In this document: positions 10,736 through 19,500 of the stretch, piece by piece | How positions within the stretch are numbered: the first letter of the stretch is position 1 | Layout: every line of letters begins with the position of its first letter | NCBI GenBank assembly: GCA_018398765.1 | Contig: JAHBMJ010000232.1 | Span: 1-28,478 of the forward strand | Source of the DNA: Chromera velia | Lineage: Eukaryota > Sar > Chromeraceae | Reading direction: 5' to 3' | Length of the DNA: 28,478 nt | Translations under genes and position numbers: made by a program | The notes under the pieces: generated by a model | The model's input: only the letters and a program-made list of their open reading frames with translations | Told to the model about the DNA's origin: nothing | Database searches by the model: none

Positions 10736-10997
10736 AGAAAAAAAGTTCAATATCAGATCGAGGTCTATATCGGTTGATCATCAATTAATCACATGTTGAT
10801 CATTCAACATGATCGATCGACAGCATCATACAGCATCATCATGCACCATGCATTCCAGCATTGAAATGCGTGAACCAGTACATACATTTGTTTTACTGCT
10901 TCACCTTTAAGGCCCCTCTAAGGCCTATCAGCGTTCATTCTTCTTCTTGAAGAACTTCTTTCTCTGAACATCCTTATCTTCTGTATTGTTGGCGCAA
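10736..10997. other. Gene-free spacer
   Basis: AT-balanced sequence with short GATC- and CATCAT-rich words. CATTCAACATGATCGA near 10801 also occurs near 5721. Nothing else is recognised. Confidence 0.5.
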
Positions 10998-11433
10998 AAC
11001 AACACATATACCAAGACCAACTCAATTTAGTAAACCCATACAGCAAATTACGATTGTGATTGCAAATGTGAAAAATATTTTTATTATGTAAATAGTCTTT
11101 TGAGACTTACAACATGTTTCTGATAATATTTGTGAAGTCTGTACAAATTTTTAAGTTCGTACACGCCACCGAGTATGTTTACAAAAAAAATAAAATTTCA
11201 AAATTGGGATTCAATTTTTTGGGTTTCCGGGGCCGTCCGGCTTTGAATTTCATATTTTTTGCAAATATAATCGGTGGCGCGTACGAACTTGAAAATTTAC
11301 ACAGACTTCTCGAATATTATTAGAAACATGTTGCAAGTCTTAAAAGACTGTTTACACGATAAAAATATTTGTCACATTTGCAATCGCAATCGTAATCATG
11401 CCAAATTAAGTTGGTCTTGGTATATCGGTTGTT
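10998..11433. mobile_element. Foldback palindromic element (MITE-like), about 436 bp
   Basis: The left arm from AACAAC at 10998 is matched in inverted orientation by the right arm ending at 11433. Shared landmarks include ATATACCAAGACCAACT, GATTGCAAATGTGA, AAATATTTTTAT, AACATGTTTCT and AAGTTCGTAC. Arms of about 200 bp with scattered mismatches enclose a central spacer of about 30 bp (near 11206-11234). There is no coding capacity; the short frames on each arm are shadows of one another. The ends have no obvious target duplication. Confidence 0.8.
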
Positions 11434-11466
11434 CACTGTTTCGTTTCTTTCTTCGCTTACTCTCTA

Positions 11467-11731
11467 GAGCTCAATCGTTCATTCGTTCATCCAACAAGCG
11501 AATCAAGCAGTTCGTGATATCCTGCTGCTGTGCCTTTATTCGAGGGCTTTTGTGGATGTTTGGTAGCCAGGCTGTACTTCCTTCGCCTACTCCAGACACG
11601 ACCCCCATGAAGATCTCTGGGCCTCTGCCTTCCGAGCTGCTCTGGAACCCTGCTACTTCCTCTACCACGCCACACACTGAACGTTCCGAGACCCTGAACG
11701 CCTCCGGAATCTCTCTTACTGATATATAAGC
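11467..11731 (+). pseudogene. Decayed coding fragment between two small elements
   Basis: One plus frame reads like real protein but for two or three stops: FIQQANQAVRDILLLCLY, then SRAFVDVW-stop-PGC, then SRHDPHEDLWASAFRAALEP, then a further stop and FRDPERLRNLSY-stop. Amphipathic helical composition suggests a gene remnant, possibly from a retroelement. The overlapping 151-codon frame in the track is less protein-like. No family is identified. Confidence 0.3.
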
Positions 11732-11805
11732 TGAGTGCTCTTTTTATTGATTCTTCTGCTTTCTGTTTAAATCCCTTCTATCTTTATCAGCAAAGTGATT
11801 CACAT

Positions 11806-12643
11806 ATAGGGGTGTAAGAACGGGGGGGGGGGTGCGTTCGAGCTCTTAGGACTCCAGATCCGACGGGGTCCCCCCCGTTCGAGCTCTAGGGAGATCAGAC
11901 CCTGTGAACAGGGACCCCCCCGTTCGGAGAGCTCCAGGTAAGAAAAAGTGCTAGGTTATAAAGACAACCTAGATGATGACCTTCATGAAACCTAAACTAA
12001 TATTCTCAACTCTAACTCAAAACATACTTAAACTTTTGAAATTCTAGCTAAAATCTTCTTATAACATTTTGTAACTTGAATAAAATTAAGTTCAACATGA
12101 ATTGAATTTAACTCCGTCATATAATAGAGATTAATCAGCTTCTAATTTTTTCTAATTTATCATTAAATAAAGAATGGCAAAGGCAAAAACACTTGTGATA
12201 TAGATATTAGGTGATCGATGTGCCCTTTTGAAGTACGAATCTTCACAGCATCTTGAAAGGACTTCAGAGGGAAAGACAATGAAAAAATTAATGGTCGGCA
12301 ACGGATCAGCAATCTCAATGTCCGGGCTTAAACAGCAGCATCAGTAGTAGTGAGCGGTGTGAGGGTATCACAGTCAGCAGCAGTGTAAGGCAAGAGAAAA
12401 CAGAATAACCATACAAGAAAGCGACTGTTCACAGAAGGCGGGGCATGGCGGGGTAAGTGAATCATTCAGTAACAGACTCAAAAAATTAATTTTGATCGCG
12501 CGTACAATTTTGAAACTCTGTGCGCCCCCCCCCCCCTTTTCNCCCTTTTCGATCTGACGGGTCTCCCCCCTCATCGGGCAGGCTCCTGCCTGCCCCGCCG
12601 ACGGGGTCCCCCCCCCTGTCCAAAAGAGATTTTACACCCCTAT
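11806..12643. mobile_element. hAT-like non-autonomous DNA transposon, 838 bp
   Basis: The termini are inverted: ATAGGGGTGTAA inward from 11806 and the same 12 bases inward from 12643. The element is flanked by ATTCACAT (11798-11805) and ATTCGCAT (12644-12651), an 8-bp target duplication with one mismatch. Eight-base duplications and short termini with an AGGGGTG core are typical of hAT elements. Just inside each end lies a G- or C-homopolymer region with GACGGGGTCCCCCC in both. The middle (about 11945-12480) is AT-rich with no transposase, so mobilisation would need a relative elsewhere. One ambiguous base (N) sits near 12542 beside a C run. Confidence 0.75.
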
Positions 12644-12719
12644 ATTCGCATAATAATAAGACAGCAAAATCCGTATGCGTTGTTTTGTCTTGGCTTTGAA
12701 TCCTGCTTTATGAACTGAC

Positions 12720-12900
12720 TCCATGTATGCAGGAGGGAGCGTCTTGACCACCCAGGACCGAGAGGCAAGCGCATTGAAGGAGGAAGACAGGTGGAAGGAC
12801 TGGGAGATGGTTGAACTTCCTGACAAGAGGGCGGAGGATGTCGACGATAAGCTCCTTGAATGGCGGTCTTCTCCTTCTACTGACTTGCAGCCGCAGCATG
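12720..12900 (-). CDS. Possible exon, Ser-rich, strand uncertain
   Basis: On the minus strand a pyrimidine-rich tract and an AAG acceptor (near 12890) precede a frame reading SVEGEDRHSRSLSSTSSALL and later ASRSWVVKTLPPAYMESV. The plus strand over the same bases is also open and reads as an acidic protein (EEDRWKDWEMVELPDKRAED). Either could be a real exon; no domain decides it, and no partner exon was joined. Confidence 0.22.
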
Positions 12901-12904
12901 CAGA

Positions 12905-13600
12905 GAGGGAGAGAAGGGGGGGGATGAAGAAGAGTCTCCATGACCCCTCCATCCATCCATCTCACCCAGGGGGTATTAATACAATGTTATGCATGAGGGT
13001 AGACCTATGGCAGTGCTAGAAGGGGGTATTTTTATTCACACAGCAAATTGGCAGAGGTTGGACATGAACAGCCGCTTGCTCGTTGTCTTATCTTCAAGAA
13101 TTAATGTGTGCAAAGAGGGAAAAATGCTAATACAGGGGCTGAGAAACCAGGGGGCAGCGAGAAGAACAAAAAGATTGTGAAGGCCCCTGTCATATTAATC
13201 GGCGGCAGTAGCAGTAGCAGCGGTAGTTGGAGGAGTAAACGGGGGTGTGAGCAGAAAGTCTGGTATGCCCATGCACTGTTCAATTCAATTCCCGCCTTCC
13301 AGAATCAGAGAAATATTCCCGGAGAGCGCGGGCGATGGGAATGGATTGCAGGGGCATGGGGAGCAGGAGCAGGAGGAGGGGGAAGGGGGTCTAGGGATTT
13401 TTTTCTGGCGTTCAGCTTCTCGTTTCTACTTCCCTCTGTCAGGTCTCCCTCTTTGATCCTGTCAAGTTCCGAGTCCACACCCATGCACCCTGACAGAGGG
13501 CACCTTTCCCCTTCCGTCTATCATAACAGATAAGGCTGTTCCTCTTCGAGACGTTTTCTCCATGGGCACTCAACCGGTTGACCAGTACTTGCAGCAAGAT
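12905..13600. other. No supported gene
   Basis: Contains short AGGAG- and GGCAGTAGCAG-rich patches and low-complexity frames on both strands. A minus frame over 13521-13703 is open and follows the repeat-array frame after a possible frameshift. Nothing is recognised. Confidence 0.45.
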
Positions 13601-13677
13601 TAGCGCAAACACCGGGAGGGATCAATTGTGGATAGGGATCAGGAAGACCTATCTTTTCGCCTGCTTGTATCCCCCTT

Positions 13678-14829
13678 TTAATCGCGTCTCTTTGGTACCT
13701 CAACGCCTATGCAGACCTCCGAAGGCTGCTGTGTGTGGCTGGTATTCCCCGACAAGAAGCCAATCAATTGATTAAACTGGGAAAAATGTTCGCTACTTTC
13801 AGATCCTTCTCGCTCCAAGCTGCTGTCTTCTGTCAAGGAGTGGCCGTTGTGCACCCTCACTGACGTTGTGCTACCTTTTATTAAGGAGTGGCCGTTGTAC
13901 GCTCTCACTGACGTTGTGCTGTCTTCTGTTGAAGAGTGGCCATTGTGCACCCTCACTAACGTTGTGCTGTCTTCTGTCGAGGAGTGGCCGTTGTGCGCCC
14001 TCATTGACATTGTGCTGCCTTCTGTTGAGGAGTGATCATTGTATGCCCTCACTGACGTTATGTTGCTTTCTGTTGAGGAGTGGCCATTATATGCCTTCAC
14101 TGACGTTGTGCTGCCTTCTGTCAAGGAGTGACCGTTGTATACCCTCACTAACGTTGTGCTGCCTTCTGTCGAGGAGTGGCCGTTGTGCGCCCTCACTGAT
14201 ATTATACTGCCTTCTATTGAGGAGTGGCCGTTGTGTGCTCTCACTGACGTTGTGCTGTCTTCTGTCGAAGAGTGGCCGTTGTGCACCCTCACTGACATTG
14301 TGCTGTCTTCTGTCGAGGGGTGGCCATTGTGCGCTCTCACTGACATTGTGCTGCCTTCTGTCGAGGAGTGACCATTGTATGCCCTCACTAACGTTATGCT
14401 GCCTTCTATTGGGGAGTGGCAGTTATGCGCTCTCACTGACGTTGTGCTGTCTTCTGTCGAAGAGTGGCCGTTGTGCACCCTCACTGATGTTGTACTGTCT
14501 TCTGTCGAGGAGTGGCCGTTGTGCGCTCTCACTGACATTCTGCTGCCTTCTGTCGAGGAGTGACCATTGTATGCCTTTACTGACGTTATGCTGCCTTCTG
14601 TCAAGGAGTGGCCGTTGTGTGCCTTCACTGACATTGTGCTGCCTTCTGTCAAGGAGTGACCGTTGTATACCCTCACTGACGTTGTGCTACCTTCTGTCGA
14701 GGAGTGGCCGTTCTGCACCCTCACTGACGTTGTGCTGCCTTCTGTTGAGGAGTGGCCGTTGTACGCTCCGGGTCCTCCCCCTTTACCCCATTGCTGCTGG
14801 TACCCCTCTCTCCGAGCCTTGCTCCCCCC
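13678..14829 (-). CDS. Possible repeat protein frame over the 48-bp array
   Basis: A minus-strand frame is open from about 14829 to the stop at 13678. It begins with a Gly- and Gln-rich run (GYQQQWGKGGGPG), continues as about 20 copies of a 16-residue unit (SVRAHNGHSSTEDSTT and variants), and ends in some 50 unique residues (SLEREGSESSEHFSQFNQL and onward). It is the only long frame that runs past the array into non-repetitive, protein-like sequence, so it is the best coding candidate. Even so, plus-strand frames are equally open because the unit is a multiple of three, and no start, promoter or splice site confirms expression. Confidence 0.3.
   Translation of the reverse strand, partial: GGSKARREGYQQQWGKGGGPGAYNGHSSTEGSTTSVRVQNGHSSTEGSTTSVRVYNGHSLTEGSTMSVKAHNGHSLTEGSITSVKAYNGHSSTEGSRMSVRAHNGHSSTEDSTTSVRVHNGHSSTEDSTTSVRAHNCHSPIEGSITLVRAYNGHSSTEGSTMSVRAHNGHPSTEDSTMSVRVHNGHSSTEDSTTSVRAHNGHSSIEGSIISVRAHNGHSSTEGSTTLVRVYNGHSLTEGSTTSVKAYNGHSSTESNITSVRAYNDHSSTEGSTMSMRAHNGHSSTEDSTTLVRVHNGHSSTEDSTTSVRAYNGHSLIKGSTTSVRVHNGHSLTEDSSLEREGSESSEHFSQFNQLIGFLSGNTSHTQQPSEVCIGVEVPKRRD
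13818..14765. repeat. 48-bp minisatellite, about 20 copies
   Basis: The unit has three parts: GTTGTGCGCCCTCACTGACG, then TTGTGCTGCCTTCTGTCGAG, then GAGTGGCC, 48 bp in all. Copies differ mainly by transitions (C/T and A/G). A higher-order period of 192 bp (four units) is visible: the rarer TCTGTCGAAG variant with the same neighbours occurs at 14261 and 14453. Confidence 0.95.
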
Positions 14830-14989
14830 TCAGCGCTCACTCTTTGCACTTAATTCTCCCCTGGTGGCTCGTTTGGAGGCACCTGCTGACTGCCCTGTAG
14901 TGGGCCGCCTGCCTCCTTACTCACATAAAGGCGTATATCTGCAGGCCCACAGGTCCTGTCTAGGATTGCCTGCCTTATAACCGAGGGAG

Positions 14990-15280
14990 GAAGGGGGAGA
15001 GAAGATGAACCTGAAGGGCCAGGGGGGAAGACGGGAGGAGGGCAAGACAATACCGCATAGACAGACAGAAAAGGTCGATCGGGGAGGGGTATGTGGAGAG
15101 AGAGAGAGAAAGAGAGGCGAGCGGCATCAGTTCGTTCTATTGGCTTCTTGAGAGCCCAGTCACTATGACGGACAAGCGTGTGGGGCAATCTGCAGTAGTA
15201 CGGAATGCGGCTCCTCACGGAGCATGCAGGGCTCTCTGCAGCACTGCGATGTGTGGAGGGACTCTCTGGAACTCAAATCA
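14990..15280. other. No supported gene
   Basis: Contains a purine tract with (GA)n near 15093-15117 and short frames on both strands without recognisable domains. Confidence 0.45.
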
Positions 15281-15356
15281 TCAGAAACTCCCCCTTTGGC
15301 TTCCCTTAATTTCTTCCACATAATTGAAGTGGGAACAGACACAGAGATGAGCATAC

Positions 15357-15442
15357 CTAAATGCCATGCAGACTGCACGCTCCTCTTGAAGGGCCTCTGC
15401 TACCGATGGAGGAAGCAACTCTAGAAGCAACTCCTGTGCCTC
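15357..15442 (-). CDS. Exon-like fragment resembling the helix before a nucleotide cyclase domain
   Basis: The minus strand reads EAQELLLELLPPSVAEALQE followed by ERAVCMAF. A helix ending LLxxLLPPSVAExL is typical just upstream of class III adenylate/guanylate cyclase catalytic domains. An A-run and AG precede the frame near 15443, and an AG|GTATGC donor could close it at 15357. No catalytic-domain exon (metal-binding Asp, FSDIxGFT-type motif) was found on the minus strand below it. It is therefore either one exon of a gene with a long intron or a gene scrap. The GTA-type donor differs from the donors of the two confident genes here. The family call rests on one short motif. Confidence 0.33.
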
Positions 15443-15464
15443 TTTTTTTTTTTGCCTTCCCGTG

Positions 15465-15870
15465 AAAGGCATTGACTGGGTTTTCCATGATTCGGCCTCT
15501 GCTTAGTACCTGGCTCTGTGATCTGTCATTGGTTGCTTGGTCAGAGCATGTTGCAGATGGGGGTTGAAGTTTTGAAGTGGCAAGCATGTGAGGTCGTCTT
15601 TGCGGTAGCTTTAAGTCTGCTGAAGGCATTGAGTCAGACTAGGTTTTCCGTGATTCGGCCTCTGCTTGGTACCCGGCTTTATGATCTGTCATTAGTTGCT
15701 TGGTTAGAGCGTGTTGCAGATGGGGGGTTGAAGTCTTGAAGTAGCAAGCATGTGAGGTCGTCCTTGCGGTAGCTTTCAGTCTGCTGAAAGGCATTGACTG
15801 GGGTTTCTGTGATTCGGCCTCTTCTTGGTACCTGGCTCTATGATCTGTCATTGGTTGCTTGGTTAGAGCA
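15465..15870. repeat. About 160-bp tandem repeat, 2.5 copies
   Basis: The landmark GATTCGGCC lies at about 15489, 15652 and 15811, so periods are 163 and 159 bp. Other shared blocks are TGATCTGTCATTGGTTGCTTG, with substitutions in each copy, and GCAAGCATGTGAGGTCGTC. It adjoins the cyclase-like fragment. Confidence 0.85.
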
Positions 15871-15879
15871 TTATAGGGG

Positions 15880-16550
15880 AGTAGAGAAGTAAACTGATTC
15901 AGGCAACAAACGTATACGTGATGCGGGTACCCCTCCTAGCACCCTCCCAAGCACTCGTCTCCCTAGAGCTTCCAAAGGAAAAGACAGAATGGTTCCTCAT
16001 CAGTTCAGCATATGATCCCGGGGTTTCCACCCCTCAGAAGCTCCTCAGCCCAGCCTCCAGGTTTTGTTCCTTCTCTCCACTGTCCAGTGAGAAAAAAACG
16101 TCCAGTAAGAAAAAAAAAAGGAACTGAGAGAAAGATCGGACCCCCTGTCCTCCCTCCTATGCTTAGCCCAACCTCCTAAAAGCTGTCAGATGAAATAAAG
16201 ATCTTGACGCTGTTTGAATTTCGCTTTTGTACCCTTTCACTGTATAACACCCTTTCTTGCACTGCTGCCACCGCCTATTTATTGATTGATTAATTAATTA
16301 ATGCCAAACCCTAGGTGGAGTTAGAACTCCCGGGCGGTGCATACATGCATGGATCTGTTTAATTATACCAGCTGCAAGCTAAGTGGACGACAGTTATTGG
16401 AACTTAATCTAATCAATCATTTACCATAATATGATGAGAAATTTTAAAGAGGAGAGAGGGTTGAGAGCGCAAGAGCGATGTGATGAACTTGTGAACCCCC
16501 AGATCAGAAAAGGAGGTGGATGCAAAAGGTGAGTCACAATGAGTGAAGCG
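15880..16550. other. Gene-free spacer at the 3' side of the LINE
   Basis: Contains ATTGATTGATTAATTAATTA near 16278, followed by ATGCCAAACC. A related AATTAAATTAATGCCAACC lies near 16555 at the probable LINE end. No gene is seen. Confidence 0.5.
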
Positions 16551-16598
16551 GTCTAATTAAATTAATGCCAACCACTGTAAAAAGCCTTGTTTGGCAGT

Positions 16599-19500
16599 CT
16601 ATCGGGGGCAGACAGAGAGCCGATGAATAAAATCATCTACACACCGGCAGCAGGCTTTATAGATGCACAGCTTTCTATCAGAGCAACCAACAGGTAGCCC
16701 ACCTTGCCCGCCCATCGAGTTGTATGTCAGCATGCGCAAAAAAGAAGAGATTGAGCCATCCGTAACCAACAGGGCAGAACGGGGAAGGGTAGAGACAGAA
16801 GGAACACCAGAGGACGACTTGCTGCATAAGAGGAAGACAAACATACGGCGGGAGGACGGGAAGTCGCGCTGCAGAGGGGTGAGTCTAGCAAGGAGGAGAA
16901 AGTGAGAGGAAGATTGCCCATCATCCTCAGAAGCCTTCATGCATTCCTTTGCAACTGTTTGTCTCACCTTGCCCTTGAAGAAAAGTGAGCCGGTGCCTTG
17001 TGCCCTATGACCATACTGCCTGCGTTGGGAAGACAGATCGGGCTCGACCCTTAGCGAGCGGACAGAAATCAAATCAGCCCAATGAAGCAGCCTGTCTATA
17101 AACCTTATGAATTGTTGGCAGCAGTTATTCTTCCAGACATGCAACATGGCTGCAGGAATAGTATGTGTTGTGATGGAAAGAGAGTGCCACCAGTCAGCCA
17201 CGCGGGAGCAGAGAAGGGCTTTGCAGGGAAGAAGACCAAGGATGCAAAGAGAGGGCAGGCGGAGGCTGCAAGCAGACAAATGACCATACTAACGGGCAAA
17301 CCGAAGCTACAAAGCATCAAAAGCGAGCAGGTCTGCATCCCGTACTGGCAGACATTCAAGGCAGTAGAGCGCTACGGGGGTCCAGCAGGCTCTAAAGACT
17401 GTTACCTGCGCGTCAATACTGAGCGGGCCCATACTCACAATCAACCCAATTACCCCTCCTAAAGCTCACGAAGCAGAAGCAATACGGGACTCAATTGTCT
17501 TGTTCAAGTACCCCCTTTCAAAGAAAACACACCCCAGATATTTGTATTCGGATGTCTATTCAACTTCCCTCCCACCATACATGACTCTACCTGCAGACTG
17601 CCCCAGAGCCAAGGCAGACAGGCGTAAGATTTTCGTTTTCTTTAAGTTCACAGTCAATCCCCATTCCTTGCAATACCCTTCCAAGGCTGAGAACTTCTTT
17701 TGCAGATCTGAGACGGAATGAGCAAGGAAACAGAGATCATCCACATACCCCAGACTGCCTAAGATACAGTTGTCAAGGAGGACAGGTTCGGGCTCTCTCT
17801 CGGGCTCCTTGATGCTGCCTTTCCCCATTCTGCTGTCTGACCATCCTGCTTCTTCTGCTTCTCTGTCTACGGCCCCCTCGTTCTTACTAACTGAACATAC
17901 ACGGGGAAGGTCATTGATATAGATAAGAAAGAGAATGGGAGAGAGAGCATCACCTTGTTTTACCCCAGTGCCCTCCCAAAAACACAAAGAGTCCCCGTCT
18001 ACCTTTCCCCAGACCTCCCTGTATATTTCACAAATCATACACACATCTGCCTCACACACACCTTCTTTTCTCAGTTTCTGAATTAACTTACCTCTCGGCA
18101 CAGTGTCAAAGGCTTTGGAGAAATCAACAAAGCCTGCCAGCAGAGCTTTCTTTTTCTTTTTAGAGGAGAGAATGGCAGAGACAAGCGCGCCTACTCCTTC
18201 TTTCGTTCCCACCCCTTGTCTGAAACCTGACTGCCTGACGTTAAGCTCAACTTGAGAGCGCACACGGCCATCCATCAGCAAACCAAAAAGTTTTGCGAAA
18301 GGGTTGACAACATGAATAGGCCTCCATTCATTGGGAGAGGGAGAGGCAGGGCCTTTAAAGACAGAGCAGATACGCAGCATATTCCAGGAGGAAGGCCAGC
18401 AAGCAAAGATATGCATACAATACAATAAAATAAAAAGAAAAAAACGAGAGAGCGCCGAGTGCGTAAAATAAAGGTCAAGCTAAGCGAGGGAGATTCTTTT
18501 AAGGCCAGAGGCTTTCTTTCTATTCATTTTCTTTAGAGCAGAAGAGATTTGATGGAAAGAGAAGGGCAAAATAGAAGGGTGGAAAGGGGGAGGGGCAGGT
18601 GGGGCCCGGAGGGCGGAAGGGAGAGGCTCTTCATTCTTGTCTTCAAACACCCCCGCCCAATAATTCGAGAACTCACGTGGAGAAGGACGGGAGGCTCTCC
18701 CAGTTGAGGCAGCTTTTTTCTTTCTCCTCCAAATAGCAAACGGGTCTTTTAACAACTCTTCTTATACCCTCCGGGCTTGTGCCCTCTCCCATGCAATTCT
18801 CTTTCTTTTGAACAGAGTACGACGGACCCGGAGAAGCCTCTGCAGTCTATCGAACTCTATTCCCCTTCCATTCCCATCTCTCACTAGCTTCCATCTCTTG
18901 TCTGCCTCTCTAACCTCTTTCTGTAAAGCTTTACATTCCGAATCAAACCATGCCTTTCTCTTTGATCGTCTACCTTCTGGGCCAGGCCCCTTGTCCCCTG
19001 TCTGCTTGATTGGCCCTACCAGCACACGCGACCATTCCTCAACTAACCTGTGCAGACATGCACGATCGTCACCGCCCTCCGAAGTCAGCCCTGGTTGGGG
19101 ATGCGGGGATACTGGGGGAGGTAGAGGAGCAGGCGGCTCCTCAAATGGTTCGATCTGCTCATGATAGGCCCACAAGCCAGGCCATCAATCCTCAGCAAAC
19201 GATTTCACCGCTGCTGCAAGCGATGCGATTTCTTCATCAGAGACTGGGGCTGTGCGGTTTGAACAGAAAAAGGGAGGACAATCAGAGAGGTTTTGGTGGG
19301 GTGGGAGAGCATCTTCAGATTCAGGTTCGGCCGAGGGAGGGGAGAAGGAGAAGGAAACGGTCACATGGTCGGGGGAGGCAATACCATCAAAGTTAACCTC
19401 CCAATCAGAAACCCTCTGTATAGTAGATGGATCAGTAAGTATGTAATCAATGAGGGAAGTGGGCGTAGACATGCTGCTCTGTCTGGAATAGTAAGTGCAC

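Noticed and set aside
13818-14765. CRISPR array
   Set aside because: The 48-bp units are head to tail without unique spacers, and the window is eukaryotic.
13866-14900. Long plus-strand frame rich in Cys and Leu over the 48-bp array
   Set aside because: It is an antisense or alternative reading of a repeat whose unit is a multiple of three. The composition is monotonous, and it only continues because the unit has no stop in that phase.
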